A stretch of 31,332 nucleotides of DNA, taken from assembly GCA_900550465.1 (NCBI GenBank), contig URSC01000023.1, forward strand, positions 1 to 31,332, read 5' to 3'. Below the pieces are notes generated by a model, which searched no databases, was not told where the DNA came from, and was given only the letters and a program-made list of their open reading frames with translations. Shown here piece by piece: positions 1 through 7,142 of this stretch. The stretch's first letter is position 1; the number at the start of each line of letters is the position of its first letter. A program made the position numbers and the translations under genes. This stretch comes from an uncultured Alistipes sp. (GTDB taxonomy: Bacteria; Bacteroidota; Bacteroidia; Bacteroidales; UBA932).

Positions 1-83
1 GCCCTCCCACCGCTTCGCGGCGGGCCCCTCCCTCTAGAGCCGAGGGCGGCTAGTCATTTCTCGTCGCTGCATATCTCCTCCTG
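1..83. other. G+C-rich stem-loop segment at the left edge, no gene
   Basis: This is the stretch downstream of folP. It holds an imperfect hairpin with a TTCG loop near positions 8-25 and a CCCTC...GAGGG pairing near 30-47. No open frame here is credible. It looks like the G-rich stem-loop segment at 8526-8600 in style (short hairpin next to GGGAGGGG-type runs), but the two are not clearly homologous by eye. A repeated intergenic sequence at a contig end is plausible and would explain an assembly break; that is inference. Confidence 0.3.
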
Positions 84-920
84 CTACTGCAAAGCACGCC
101 AGATGCGTACGGTGCGGACGGCCTCTGCGACGTCGTGGACGCGGAGGATGGAGGCGCCGCGCTCGAGGGCTGCCAGGTGCAGGACCTGGGTCTGGGGCAG
201 GGACTCCTCGGGGGTTATGCCGAGAAGGCGGTAGATCATGCTCTTGCGGGACACGCCGACGAGTATCGGACGGCCAAGGGCGGCGAAACGGTCCAGGCCG
301 GCCAGCAGCCGGTAGTTCTGCTCCACAGTCTTGGCGAACCCGAATCCGGGGTCCGGAATCCATTCCCTGATACCGTGCTCAGCGGCCCGGCGGCCGAAAT
401 CCCCGAAGTAGGCCAGCACGTCCTCCACCACATCTTCATATTGGCACAGCGACTGCATGTCCGCCGGAGTGCCGCGCTTGTGCATCGCCACGTATTCCAG
501 CCCCAGCCGACCCACCAGCGGCAGCATCGCCGGATCGTCCTCCCCCGCCGATATGTCATTGACCATGAACGGGCCGACCGTGTCGAAGCAGCGTTCCACG
601 ACCGAAGCCCAGTAGGTATCGACCGATATGCGGACGCCGTCCCCGAAGGCCCTGCGCACCTCCCGCAGGAAAGGCCCGAGCCTGCGCCATTCCTCCTCTG
701 CGCCCACTCCCTGCGATCCCGGACGGGTCGAGCACGCACCTATGTCTATAATGTCGGCGCCCTCGGCCAGCATCCGCTCCGTGCGGTCGAGGGCCTTGCC
801 TATGTCCACCTCTCCGGTGGGGCCGAGGCAGCGGCTGGAGGCAAAATAGGAGTTGTCCGTGAGATTGACGATCCCCATGACGGAAATCCTGCGGTCGGGG
901 GAAAATGCTGCGCTGTTCAT
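84..920 (-). CDS. folP: dihydropteroate synthase
   Basis: The enzyme condenses 6-hydroxymethyl-7,8-dihydropterin diphosphate with p-aminobenzoate to give dihydropteroate in cytoplasmic folate synthesis. The protein is 278 aa, the normal family size. Visible motifs in order are MGIVNLTDNSYF (pterin/diphosphate loop 1), DIGACSTRPGS (loop 2, pABA side), ISVDTY, VNDISAG, MHKRGTP, PDPGFGFAK and GVSRKSM, ending with RVHDV. I start it at the ATG ending at 920. The frame stays open 20 codons further upstream, but that part is not family-like and covers the promoter. It is divergent from rsmE, and its own -7-like box lies about 25 bases upstream. Variation from the textbook MGIVNVTPDSF (Leu and missing Pro) is mild. 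The assignment is firm. Confidence 0.96.
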   Translation of the reverse strand: MNSAAFSPDRRISVMGIVNLTDNSYFASSRCLGPTGEVDIGKALDRTERMLAEGADIIDIGACSTRPGSQGVGAEEEWRRLGPFLREVRRAFGDGVRISVDTYWASVVERCFDTVGPFMVNDISAGEDDPAMLPLVGRLGLEYVAMHKRGTPADMQSLCQYEDVVEDVLAYFGDFGRRAAEHGIREWIPDPGFGFAKTVEQNYRLLAGLDRFAALGRPILVGVSRKSMIYRLLGITPEESLPQTQVLHLAALERGASILRVHDVAEAVRTVRIWRALQ

Positions 921-944
921 GTCCTGTGAGTCTTTAACGGACCG

Positions 945-952
945 CCAAGATA
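945..952 (-). promoter_or_regulatory. putative -7 box for folP
   Basis: On the minus strand this reads TATCTTGG, one mismatch from the Bacteroidetes TAnnTTTG element. It would start folP transcription near 938, about 18 nt before the start codon. It lies back-to-back with the rsmE promoter. Confidence 0.45.
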
Positions 953-965
953 GGAAAAAATGGAG

Positions 966-973
966 TATCTTTG
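966..973 (+). promoter_or_regulatory. -7 box for rsmE, very close to its ATG
   Basis: TATCTTTG is a perfect TAnnTTTG match and ends only 5 bases before the rsmE ATG at 979. With the usual 5-8 nt to the transcription start, the mRNA would begin at or next to the start codon, so rsmE may be leaderless. Confidence 0.65.
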
Positions 974-978
974 CGGGC

Positions 979-1752
979 ATGGAAGTATTTTATTCAAATG
1001 ATATCCGCGACGGGAGGATCCGTCTCTCTCCCGAGGAGTCCGCTCACTGCGTCAAGGTGCTCAGGCACAGGGTGGGGGATGAGGTCTACGTGAGCGGAGG
1101 GGACGGCAATCTCTACCGCTGTTGTCTCGAGGAGGCGGACAGCCGCGCGGCCGTGGCCCGGGTGCTCTCGGTCGAGGGCGGCTTCGGGACGCATCCCTAC
1201 CGGCTGTGGATGGCCGTGGCTCCGACGAAGAATATCGACCGCTTCGAGTGGTTTACCGAGAAGGCTACGGAGATGGGAGTGGACCGGATCACACCCCTGC
1301 TCTGCGCCCATTCCGAGCGGAAGGTGTACAATCAGGAACGTGGGCAGAGGGTCATCGTCGCGGCCGCCAAGCAATCTCTCAAGGGGGCAGTGCCGCAGCT
1401 CGACGGACTTACTCCGTTCCGGGCCCTGATGGAGGAGGTGCGCTCGGCAGGGTTCTCCGGTAAGAAGTTCATCGCATACTGCGACAGCGATATAGCGGCG
1501 GGGCTGAATACCCGTGTGCCGCTGATGGAGGCGGTCGCCGCCTTGAAGGCCGGAGGGGAGGAGGCTGCCGGAGAGGCCCGGCCCGGGGCATTGTTCCTGA
1601 TAGGGCCTGAGGGGGATTTTTCCTCGGAGGAGATCGCGGAGGCCCTGGAGGCCGGTTTCGAGCCCCTGTCCCTCGGACCCTCGCGCCTGCGCACCGAGAC
1701 TGCGGCAACTCTCTGTGTGTCTGCGGTGTATATTGCACTATGCTGTATTTGA
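979..1752 (+). CDS. rsmE: 16S rRNA (uracil-1498-N3)-methyltransferase
   Basis: RsmE is a SPOUT-fold, SAM-dependent enzyme that methylates U1498 of 16S rRNA in the 30S subunit. The protein is 257 aa, the typical length. The N-terminal PUA-like part includes ESAHCVKVLRHRVGDEV. The SPOUT core shows WFTEKATEMGVDRITPL, the cofactor-loop motif FLIGPEGDFSSEE and the knot motif SLGPSRLRTETAA. I chose the ATG at 979 because it gives the family N-terminus (MEVFYSN); an in-frame start at 853 would run across the promoter and overlap folP. It is the first gene of a + run with an acyltransferase remnant 13 bases downstream. Function is firm. Confidence 0.95.
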   Translation: MEVFYSNDIRDGRIRLSPEESAHCVKVLRHRVGDEVYVSGGDGNLYRCCLEEADSRAAVARVLSVEGGFGTHPYRLWMAVAPTKNIDRFEWFTEKATEMGVDRITPLLCAHSERKVYNQERGQRVIVAAAKQSLKGAVPQLDGLTPFRALMEEVRSAGFSGKKFIAYCDSDIAAGLNTRVPLMEAVAALKAGGEEAAGEARPGALFLIGPEGDFSSEEIAEALEAGFEPLSLGPSRLRTETAATLCVSAVYIALCCI

Positions 1753-1765
1753 AATCTGACTTGAC

Positions 1766-2302
1766 ATGAAAAATACCGTAGACAGACCTGTGGCCGCATC
1801 GGCCTTCGCGGATTCCAAGCCGCATTACGCCATTCTGGACGGGCTGCGCGGAGTGGCCGCCCTGGTGGTGATATGGTATCACGTGTTCGAGGGCTTCGCG
1901 ACCAGTCCGCTGGACCAGAAGTTCAATCACGGGTATCTGGCCGTGGACTTCTTCTTCATCCTCTCCGGCTTCGTGGTCGGATACGCTTACGATGACCGCT
2001 GGAAGGGACGGCCGGGGAACGCTTCCGGAGTCCGCGGGGGCATGAGGATAAGGGATTTCCTCAAGCGACGCCTGATCCGTCTGCATCCGATGGTGGTGCT
2101 CGGCTCGGTGCTGGGAGCGGTGACCTTCCTGATTCAGGGCTCGGTGCAGTGGAACGGGACACACGTGCCTTTCTCCGAGGCGTGGCCGTGGGCGGTGACG
2201 GTGTTCCTGGGCAGCATAGTCCTGGCGTACATCGTCCTGAAGGTGTATGACGAACCGCTGCGCAGGTGGCTGAGCCGGAAGTGGCTGTTGCAAGTGAGGT
2301 AA
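1766..2302 (+). pseudogene. acyltransferase family 3 protein with an internal in-frame deletion
   Basis: The 178-aa product matches the two ends of an acyltransferase-3 membrane protein, a family that is usually 350-400 aa with about ten helices and transfers acyl groups to envelope sugars. Residues 1-134 hold the N-terminal signature (LDGLRGVAALVVIWYHVF, with the catalytic-type His39; then FFILSGFVVGYAY and FLKRRLIRLHP). From about residue 135 the chain jumps to the usual C-terminal last helix and tail (AWPWAVTVFLGSIVLAY, YDEPLRRWL). About 200 central residues are missing, joined in frame near 2165-2176. The product is unlikely to be active. It could be a genuine deletion or an assembly collapse. 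It sits between rsmE and the mutL group on the same strand. Confidence 0.75.
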
Positions 2303-2310
2303 ATTTTATC

Positions 2311-2318
2311 TACTTTTG
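2311..2318 (+). promoter_or_regulatory. -7 box for the small protein-mutL operon
   Basis: TACTTTTG matches TAnnTTTG exactly. A TTG near 2288-2290 is a possible -33 element at the usual spacing. Transcription would start near 2325, about 20 nt before the ATG at 2347. Confidence 0.6.
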
Positions 2319-2346
2319 TAAGTTGCAACATTAAAGAAGACAAGCG

Positions 2347-2676
2347 ATGGGTATAAGTTTTTTCAAAGTCCCCAATCACCGCGTGTTCCACTACGAGCCC
2401 CGCTACTGGGACGAGCGGAAGGAACGCCGCGAGATGGTCAAGAACGAGACGCTCCGCGAGAAGGCCCTCCGGGAGGGCAGGGAGTGGAAGGACGAGTCCT
2501 ACAGGCCCGGCATGTATATCAGCGGCAAGTTCCAGGAACAGGCCCGCAACAACAGACGCGGCTCGCTCAGCAAGAATCTCACCCGTATCATAGGACTGGT
2601 GTCGGTCGCCACCTTCCTGGCGCTTCTGTACTTTTTCGCCAAATACGCGACGATAGTCCTGGAGGGCATACGATAA
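2347..2676 (+). CDS. small single-pass membrane protein of unknown function, upstream of mutL
   Basis: This 109-aa protein has a strongly charged N-terminal region of about 75 residues (an ERKERREMVKNETLREKALR stretch, probably helical). It is followed by one transmembrane segment at about residues 80-103 (IIGLVSVATFLALLYFFAKYA) and a short tail. There is no signal peptide, so a cytoplasmic N-terminus is likely. I do not recognise a named domain. The gene lies 9 bases upstream of mutL and shares the promoter at 2311, so the two are co-transcribed. The charge-rich part together with the downstream genes does not allow a functional guess beyond a possible membrane-associated partner. It is a real gene by spacing and codon pattern. 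Confidence 0.75.
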   Translation: MGISFFKVPNHRVFHYEPRYWDERKERREMVKNETLREKALREGREWKDESYRPGMYISGKFQEQARNNRRGSLSKNLTRIIGLVSVATFLALLYFFAKYATIVLEGIR

Positions 2677-2685
2677 CAGAATACG

Positions 2686-4506
2686 ATGCTTAGGATTCTG
2701 CCTCCCAACATATCCAACCTTATAGCCGCCGGGGAAGTGGTCCAGCGCCCTTCCTCTGTCGTCAAGGAACTTCTGGAAAATGCCATAGACGCCGGAGCCG
2801 GCTCGGTCAGCGTCATCATCGAGGATGCGGGCAAGACCCTGATCCAGGTGATCGACGACGGCTGCGGCATGACTCCGGAAGAGGCGCGGCTCTGCTTCGA
2901 GAGACACGCTACCTCCAAGATAGCGCAGGCCTCCGACCTGGACTCGATTCTTACCTACGGTTTCCGCGGGGAGGCCCTGCCCTCCATCGCGGCGGTGGCC
3001 GAGGTCACGCTCCGTACCCGCAGGAAAGGCTCCGAAACCGGCACTGAGACCGTTTTCACTCCCTCCGGCCTTGTCTCCCAGGAGGAAGCGGCCATGCCCG
3101 AGGGGACCAACATCGCCGTCCGCAACATCTTCTACAGCCTCCCGGCCAGGCGCAAGTTCCTCAAGTCGGACAATACGGAGCTGCGTCAGATCATCGCCGA
3201 GTTCTCCCACGTGGCCCTCTGCCGTCCGGACGTGGGCGTCCGCCTGTCCCACAACGGTAAGGACATCTACAACCTCAGGCGGGCCAATACCCTCAAGCAG
3301 CGCATCCTCGAGATCGAGGGCAAGGACATGGGCAAGGAACTCATCGACGTGTCCACCTCGACCCGCATCATAGAGATATCCGGCTTCGTGGGCAATCCTC
3401 AGGATGCCCGCCGCAGTGCCGGCAACCAGTATTTCTTCGTCAACGGCCGCTATTTCCGCTCTCCCTATTTTCACAAGGCGGTGATGAAGGCCTACGACAA
3501 ACTCATCCCCGAGGGGACCTATCCCTCCTACTACCTCTTCTTCTCCACTCCTCCGGAGAATGTGGACGTGAACATACATCCCTCGAAGACGGAGGTCAAG
3601 TTTGAGAATGAGACAGAGATCTTCGAACTCCTTACCGCCGTGGTGCGGGAGGCTCTGGGACGGGGCTCGTTTATCCCTACGATAGATTTCGACCACGATA
3701 CCCTGCCGGACATTCCGGCTCCCTCGCAGTTCCATTATTCCAAGGGGGGCGGTGGAAGTTTCGGGGGAGGACGCTCCGTATCCGGGAAGAAGGTGGACTA
3801 TGGGGCGATTTTGCCGGAAACAGCTGATTTTCCGGGGCATCGTTCTACGGCTTTTGCAGCCGAGGCATTGTCCCCCGCTGAACCGGATGTCGCCGGTTAC
3901 GGCCATATCTTCGAGGACAGCGGAACGGCCGGAAGCGGAGCGGGGGTCCTTCAGATTTCCAGCCGCTACATTGCGACCCCCATGCGCTCCGGCCTGCTGA
4001 TAGTGGACGTGCGCAGGGCCAGGGAGCGGATATTCTACGAGAGATACCTGAGGCAGCTGGACGACAGCTCGCCCATTTCCCATCAGGTACTCTTCCCGTG
4101 TGCGGTGACCCTTCCGCCCGAGCGGTACCATCTGCTGATGGAAGACCCCGGAAGGCTGCGGCAGCTGGGATTCGACATTGAGGATGCAGGGGATTTCACC
4201 ATATCCGTCAAAGGACTGCCCGAAGGGTTCGGTACGGACGGGGAGGCTGTGCGGAAGGCTGTGGATGACATAGTGGCAGCGCTGATGGATGCCGGACCGG
4301 ATGGCCTCGTAAAGGCCTCTGCGAGGGAGGAAATGGCCCGTAAACTGGCCCGTGCCGCCGTTTCGGGGACTGACACCCGGATATCGGGAGATGAGGCACG
4401 ACTTTTGGTAGATACCTTGTTTTCCTGCGCAGAGCCCGAGATTTCGCCGGCCGGCCGCAGGTGTATGTTTATATTGACAGAACAAGACATAGAGAGACAT
4501 TTATGA
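2686..4506 (+). CDS. mutL: DNA mismatch repair protein MutL
   Basis: MutL is the GHKL-ATPase dimer that couples MutS mismatch recognition to strand removal. The 606-aa protein has the N-terminal ATPase motifs ELLENAIDAGA (residues 29-38), DDGCGM (57-62), RHATSKI (73-79) and YGFRGEAL (91-98), then the transducer domain (NQYFFVNGRYFRSP, NVDVNIHPSKTEVKF). A Gly-rich linker (about residues 350-420) leads to the C-terminal dimer domain. The DQHAxxExxxxE nuclease motif of endonuclease-type MutL is degraded here: residues 441-452 read DVRRARERIFYE, with Gln and His gone. No CPHGRP-like zinc motif is seen at the C-terminus (SPAGRRCMFILTEQDIE). It is therefore probably not a nicking enzyme. Its stop overlaps the rhomboid start (ATGA). 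Confidence 0.96.
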   Translation: MLRILPPNISNLIAAGEVVQRPSSVVKELLENAIDAGAGSVSVIIEDAGKTLIQVIDDGCGMTPEEARLCFERHATSKIAQASDLDSILTYGFRGEALPSIAAVAEVTLRTRRKGSETGTETVFTPSGLVSQEEAAMPEGTNIAVRNIFYSLPARRKFLKSDNTELRQIIAEFSHVALCRPDVGVRLSHNGKDIYNLRRANTLKQRILEIEGKDMGKELIDVSTSTRIIEISGFVGNPQDARRSAGNQYFFVNGRYFRSPYFHKAVMKAYDKLIPEGTYPSYYLFFSTPPENVDVNIHPSKTEVKFENETEIFELLTAVVREALGRGSFIPTIDFDHDTLPDIPAPSQFHYSKGGGGSFGGGRSVSGKKVDYGAILPETADFPGHRSTAFAAEALSPAEPDVAGYGHIFEDSGTAGSGAGVLQISSRYIATPMRSGLLIVDVRRARERIFYERYLRQLDDSSPISHQVLFPCAVTLPPERYHLLMEDPGRLRQLGFDIEDAGDFTISVKGLPEGFGTDGEAVRKAVDDIVAALMDAGPDGLVKASAREEMARKLARAAVSGTDTRISGDEARLLVDTLFSCAEPEISPAGRRCMFILTEQDIERHL

Positions 4507-5150
4507 ATTACGGCTATTACCGACCCGGACTGCCCTTTGTAGTCAAGAACCTGATAATCATCAACGCGATAGTCTTCGTCGTCACGATGTTCGCCCAGAA
4601 CTTCATGTACGGGACATTCTCGCTCTTCTATTTCACCTCGCCCTTCTTCAAGCCCTTCCAGCTGATTACCTACATGTTCATGCACGGGGGCTTCTGGCAC
4701 ATCTTCTTCAATATGTTCTCGCTGTACATGTTCGGCAGCGTGCTGGAGAACTACTGGGGCGGGAAGAAATTCTTCCTCTACTACATGGTCTGCGGTATCG
4801 GCGCGGGCCTGATCAACGAGCTGGTGATGTATCTGCAGATCGCTTTCGCCGAGACTCCCGGACTGGTCGAGGCCGCCATCAACCGCGTGCCCACCGTCGG
4901 TGCCTCGGGCGCCATCTACGGTCTGCTGCTGGCCTACGGCATGATGTTCCCGAACAATGTGCTGCAGTTCGTCTTCCCTCCCGTCGCCATGAAGGCCAAG
5001 TGGATGGTCATCATCTTCGGTGCCATCGAACTCATATCGGGCCTGTCCGGCAGGGGCGGCAATGTGGCCCATTTCGCCCATCTCGGAGGTATGATCTTCG
5101 GTATCATCATGATACTGTACTGGAAGAAAAAGAACCGGCTGTACTCCTAG
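4503..5150 (+). CDS. rhomboid family intramembrane serine protease
   Basis: Rhomboids cleave transmembrane helices inside the membrane. The 215-aa protein has about six hydrophobic segments. It carries the GASG active-site motif (Ser135), the AHxxGxxxG motif with the partner His (NVAHFAHLGG, His193) and a HGGFWHIFFNMFSLYMFG segment that fits the L1/TM2 region (WR-like and HxxxN elements). I start it at the ATG at 4503, which overlaps the mutL stop by 4 bases; an upstream in-frame start lies inside mutL. The overlap implies translational coupling. Substrate is unknown. A second rhomboid gene is common at this position in related genomes, but none is present here. Confidence 0.9.
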   Translation: MNYGYYRPGLPFVVKNLIIINAIVFVVTMFAQNFMYGTFSLFYFTSPFFKPFQLITYMFMHGGFWHIFFNMFSLYMFGSVLENYWGGKKFFLYYMVCGIGAGLINELVMYLQIAFAETPGLVEAAINRVPTVGASGAIYGLLLAYGMMFPNNVLQFVFPPVAMKAKWMVIIFGAIELISGLSGRGGNVAHFAHLGGMIFGIIMILYWKKKNRLYS

Positions 5151-5165
5151 CGTGTCTTGCTTCAG

Positions 5166-6266
5166 ATGACCCGGCGCGAATCCAGAAAGAGGCGCAGTCC
5201 TTTCCTGAGCCTATCCTTCCGGCTGGTGGCGACAGTATGCTGCATACTGCTGCTGCTCAGTTACGTGTCGGTGCTGATCGACCCGGGAATCTTCCCTCTT
5301 GCGGGATTTTTCGGCTTGTATTTCATCCCCATGCTGGCGGTCAATGTGCTGCTGCTGGTCCTGGCCCTGCTGAGATGGTCCTCCTCGGCCTGGATACCGG
5401 TCATCGCCCTGCTGCCGTCTCTGTTCTTCGTCGGGTTCTTCTTCCGTGCCGGGGACAGGAACGCGCTGCCTGAGAGCGTAGTGGCCCGCACTGACGGGCT
5501 CAAGGTGCTGACGTGGAACGTAGGAGGCTTCCGCTCGGGAGTCTCGGATGAGGTGCAGGACAATATCCGGGGAGTGACGGCCCTCGTCGCCTCGGAGTCC
5601 CCCGACGTGGTCTCTCTTCAGGAGTTCCGAACCGACGATCCCTCCGGGCTGCGGCGGATGTTTCCGGGGTATCCCCACGTGCGGGAGCATTTTTTCCAGC
5701 TGCGCAACGGGGACTATGTGGGCAATGTGACCTTCAGCCGCCTGCCTCTGCGCGGGGACGGACATCTGCCGTTCCGCGGTACGACCAACATGGTGCTGTA
5801 CACCGATGTGGAATATGCCGGGAAGGTCCTCCGGCTGTACAATGTGCATCTGGAGTCGAACAATATCTCGCTGACCTCGCTGATACAGGACGTGCGGGGC
5901 GGGGGATATGACGAGCTGCAGCAGGAACTGGCCGAGGCACACGAAAAAGTACGCAGATCCTCGTCCCGCCGGGGCAGTCAGGTACGGGCTTTGCTAGAGG
6001 ATATTTCAGGGAGCGGTCTGCCCTCGGTGATCTGCGGGGATGTCAATGATACGCCGATGTCCTACTGCTTCCGGAGCCTGCAGCATGGCCGCAAGGATAC
6101 GTTCTGCGAGGCCGGCAAGGGTTTCGGAGCGACCTACAGGGTGCTGTGGCCGCTGCTCAGGATAGACTACGTCTTCGTTCCGGAGGATTTCGAGGTGCTG
6201 GAGCACAGAACGCCGCGGGTCGGGAACTCGGACCACTATCCGGTAATAGTGAAAGTACACATGTAA
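5166..6266 (+). CDS. membrane-anchored endonuclease/exonuclease/phosphatase (EEP) family protein
   Basis: The 366-aa protein begins with a basic stretch (RRESRKRR) and three hydrophobic segments at about residues 17-37, 44-70 and 75-97. A soluble EEP domain follows. The domain motifs are VLTWNVGGF, VVSLQEFR (metal-binding Glu), RLYNVHLESNN, VICGDVNDTP (Asp/Asn pair), RIDYVFV and SDHYPVIVKV (catalytic Asp-His). The fold hydrolyses phosphodiesters in DNA, RNA, phospholipids or nucleotides, and the true substrate cannot be read from sequence. I use the ATG at 5166; a TTG three codons upstream is also possible. It lies 15 bases after the rhomboid gene and 11 bases before tsaC, so it is part of the mutL operon. 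Catalytic motifs look intact. Confidence 0.88.
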   Translation: MTRRESRKRRSPFLSLSFRLVATVCCILLLLSYVSVLIDPGIFPLAGFFGLYFIPMLAVNVLLLVLALLRWSSSAWIPVIALLPSLFFVGFFFRAGDRNALPESVVARTDGLKVLTWNVGGFRSGVSDEVQDNIRGVTALVASESPDVVSLQEFRTDDPSGLRRMFPGYPHVREHFFQLRNGDYVGNVTFSRLPLRGDGHLPFRGTTNMVLYTDVEYAGKVLRLYNVHLESNNISLTSLIQDVRGGGYDELQQELAEAHEKVRRSSSRRGSQVRALLEDISGSGLPSVICGDVNDTPMSYCFRSLQHGRKDTFCEAGKGFGATYRVLWPLLRIDYVFVPEDFEVLEHRTPRVGNSDHYPVIVKVHM

Positions 6267-6277
6267 ACATAAGAGTT

Positions 6278-6850
6278 ATGAAAGAGAGAAAAGAACAGAT
6301 CGAAGAAGCCGTAAAGGTGCTCAGGGCAGGAGGCATCCTCCTCTATCCCACTGACACTATCTGGGGCATAGGCTGCGACGCCACGGATGAGAAGGCGGTC
6401 GAGCGGGTCTTTGAGATCAAGCAGAGGGCGGACTCCAAGAGCCTCATCATTCTGGCCAGCGACATGGACATGGTGGCCCGCTACGTCCGGGAGATTCCCG
6501 AGATGGCCGTCACTGTCGAGTCTCTGAGCGACAAGCCCCTGACCATCATCTACCCCGAGGGCATCAACCTCGCCCCCAACGTCACCGCCGAGGACGGCAG
6601 CATCGCCATCCGTATCCCCAAGAACGATTTCTGCGTGGAACTTGTCCGCCGTTTCGGGAAGCCCATCGTCTCCACTTCGGCCAATGTCTCAGGCACCCCG
6701 GCCCCCCGCCGCTACATCGACATCCCCGACTCAGTCAAGGCATCTGTCAATCTGTGCATTGACCCCTCCTTCGACCAGGGCTCCACGGGCAAGGCCTCAT
6801 CCATCATCAAGCTCGGACTGCACAACGAGGTCCAGGTAATCCGCGAATAA
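6278..6850 (+). CDS. tsaC: L-threonylcarbamoyladenylate synthase (TsaC/YrdC/Sua5 type)
   Basis: This enzyme makes threonylcarbamoyl-AMP from threonine, bicarbonate and ATP for the t6A37 modification of ANN-decoding tRNAs. The 190-aa length fits the short TsaC form, with no C-terminal Sua5 domain. Visible features are GGILLYPTDTIWGIGCDA at the N-terminus, FEIKQRADSKSLIIL (the KxR substrate-site motif), PLTIIYP, IAIRIPKND and KPIVSTSANVSGTPAP. The ATG at 6278 is 11 bases after the preceding stop; an upstream extension is possible in frame but not family-like. It ends the operon, followed by tRNA genes, one of which (Met, CAT) decodes an ANN codon. Confidence 0.93.
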   Translation: MKERKEQIEEAVKVLRAGGILLYPTDTIWGIGCDATDEKAVERVFEIKQRADSKSLIILASDMDMVARYVREIPEMAVTVESLSDKPLTIIYPEGINLAPNVTAEDGSIAIRIPKNDFCVELVRRFGKPIVSTSANVSGTPAPRRYIDIPDSVKASVNLCIDPSFDQGSTGKASSIIKLGLHNEVQVIRE

Positions 6851-6862
6851 ATTCAAAAATTT

Positions 6863-6892
6863 TTTGAATTTTGTAAAAATTGTCTACCTTTG
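6863..6892 (+). promoter_or_regulatory. promoter of the tRNA-Gln/tRNA-Met pair
   Basis: TACCTTTG at 6885-6892 is an exact TAnnTTTG box. TTTG at 6863-6866 gives a -33 element 18 bases upstream. Transcription would start near 6899, about 9 nt before tRNA-Gln. The -33 element falls inside an A/T-only 9-bp inverted repeat (6851-6869) that follows tsaC. Confidence 0.65.
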
Positions 6893-6907
6893 CGCTCCGA
6901 TTCCAAT

Positions 6908-6978
6908 TGAGCTATGGTGTAATGGCAGCACGACAGATTCTGGCTCTGTAAATCTAGGTTCGACTCCTGGTAGCTCAA
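6908..6978 (+). tRNA. tRNA-Gln (CTG anticodon)
   Basis: The 71-nt gene folds as a cloverleaf. The 7-bp acceptor stem is TGAGCTA with TAGCTCA, and the D arm is GTG/CAC. The anticodon stem ACAGA/TCTGT encloses the loop TTCTGGC with anticodon CTG, and the T arm is CTAGG/CCTGG around TTCGACT. It decodes the CAG codon, which fits a high-G+C genome. CCA is not encoded. Confidence 0.93.
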
Positions 6979-6987
6979 CAAAATGAT

Positions 6988-7061
6988 GGCGAGATAGCTC
7001 AGCTGGTTAGAGCGCATGATTCATAATCATGAGGTCCCCAGTTCAATCCTGGGTCTCGCTA
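6988..7061 (+). tRNA. tRNA-Met, elongator type (CAT anticodon)
   Basis: The 74-nt cloverleaf has the acceptor stem GGCGAGA with TCTCGCT (the first pair is G-U) and the D arm GCTC/GAGC. The anticodon stem CATGA/TCATG encloses the loop TTCATAA, anticodon CAT. There are no three G-C pairs in the anticodon stem, so it is not initiator tRNA. A lysidine-modified tRNA-Ile (CAT) is the alternative and cannot be fully excluded by eye. It starts 9 bases after tRNA-Gln in the same transcript. Confidence 0.88.
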
Positions 7062-7072
7062 CTGACTTAGAG

Positions 7073-7108
7073 GCGCCTGAGGCCGTGTGGCTCGGGCGCT
7101 TTTCTTTT
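7073..7108 (+). terminator. Rho-independent terminator of the tRNA operon
   Basis: A stem of about nine pairs starting GCGCCTGAG plus a short upper part closes a GTGT loop (arms 7073-7084 and 7089-7099, one bulged G). It is followed by TTTTCTTTT. It sits 12 bases after tRNA-Met. Confidence 0.8.
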
Positions 7109-7137
7109 GGGTGATATTCATGATATCCGTGCCTTTT
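7076..7137. repeat. direct repeat, copy 1, next to the tRNA terminator
   Basis: This 62-base stretch recurs at 8463-8525. By my alignment the two differ only at the A/C at position 5, one inserted G, a C/T and a TC/CT pair. It covers the terminator loop, the T-run and about 30 bases beyond (GGGTGATAT...CCGTGCC). It ends 5 bases before the DUF1016 stop codon. Confidence 0.85.
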
Positions 7138-7142
7138 CGGAA

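Noticed and set aside
437..455. Another TGGCAC sigma-54-like site
   Set aside because: It lies within folP coding sequence and lacks the -12 TTGC.
6851..6869. 9-bp A/T-only inverted repeat after tsaC as a terminator
   Set aside because: There are no G-C pairs beyond one per arm and the loop is one base. It is better explained as A/T-rich promoter DNA holding the -33 element of the tRNA operon.
6988..7061. Initiator tRNA
   Set aside because: The anticodon stem lacks the three G-C pairs and the first acceptor pair is G-U rather than the initiator mismatch.
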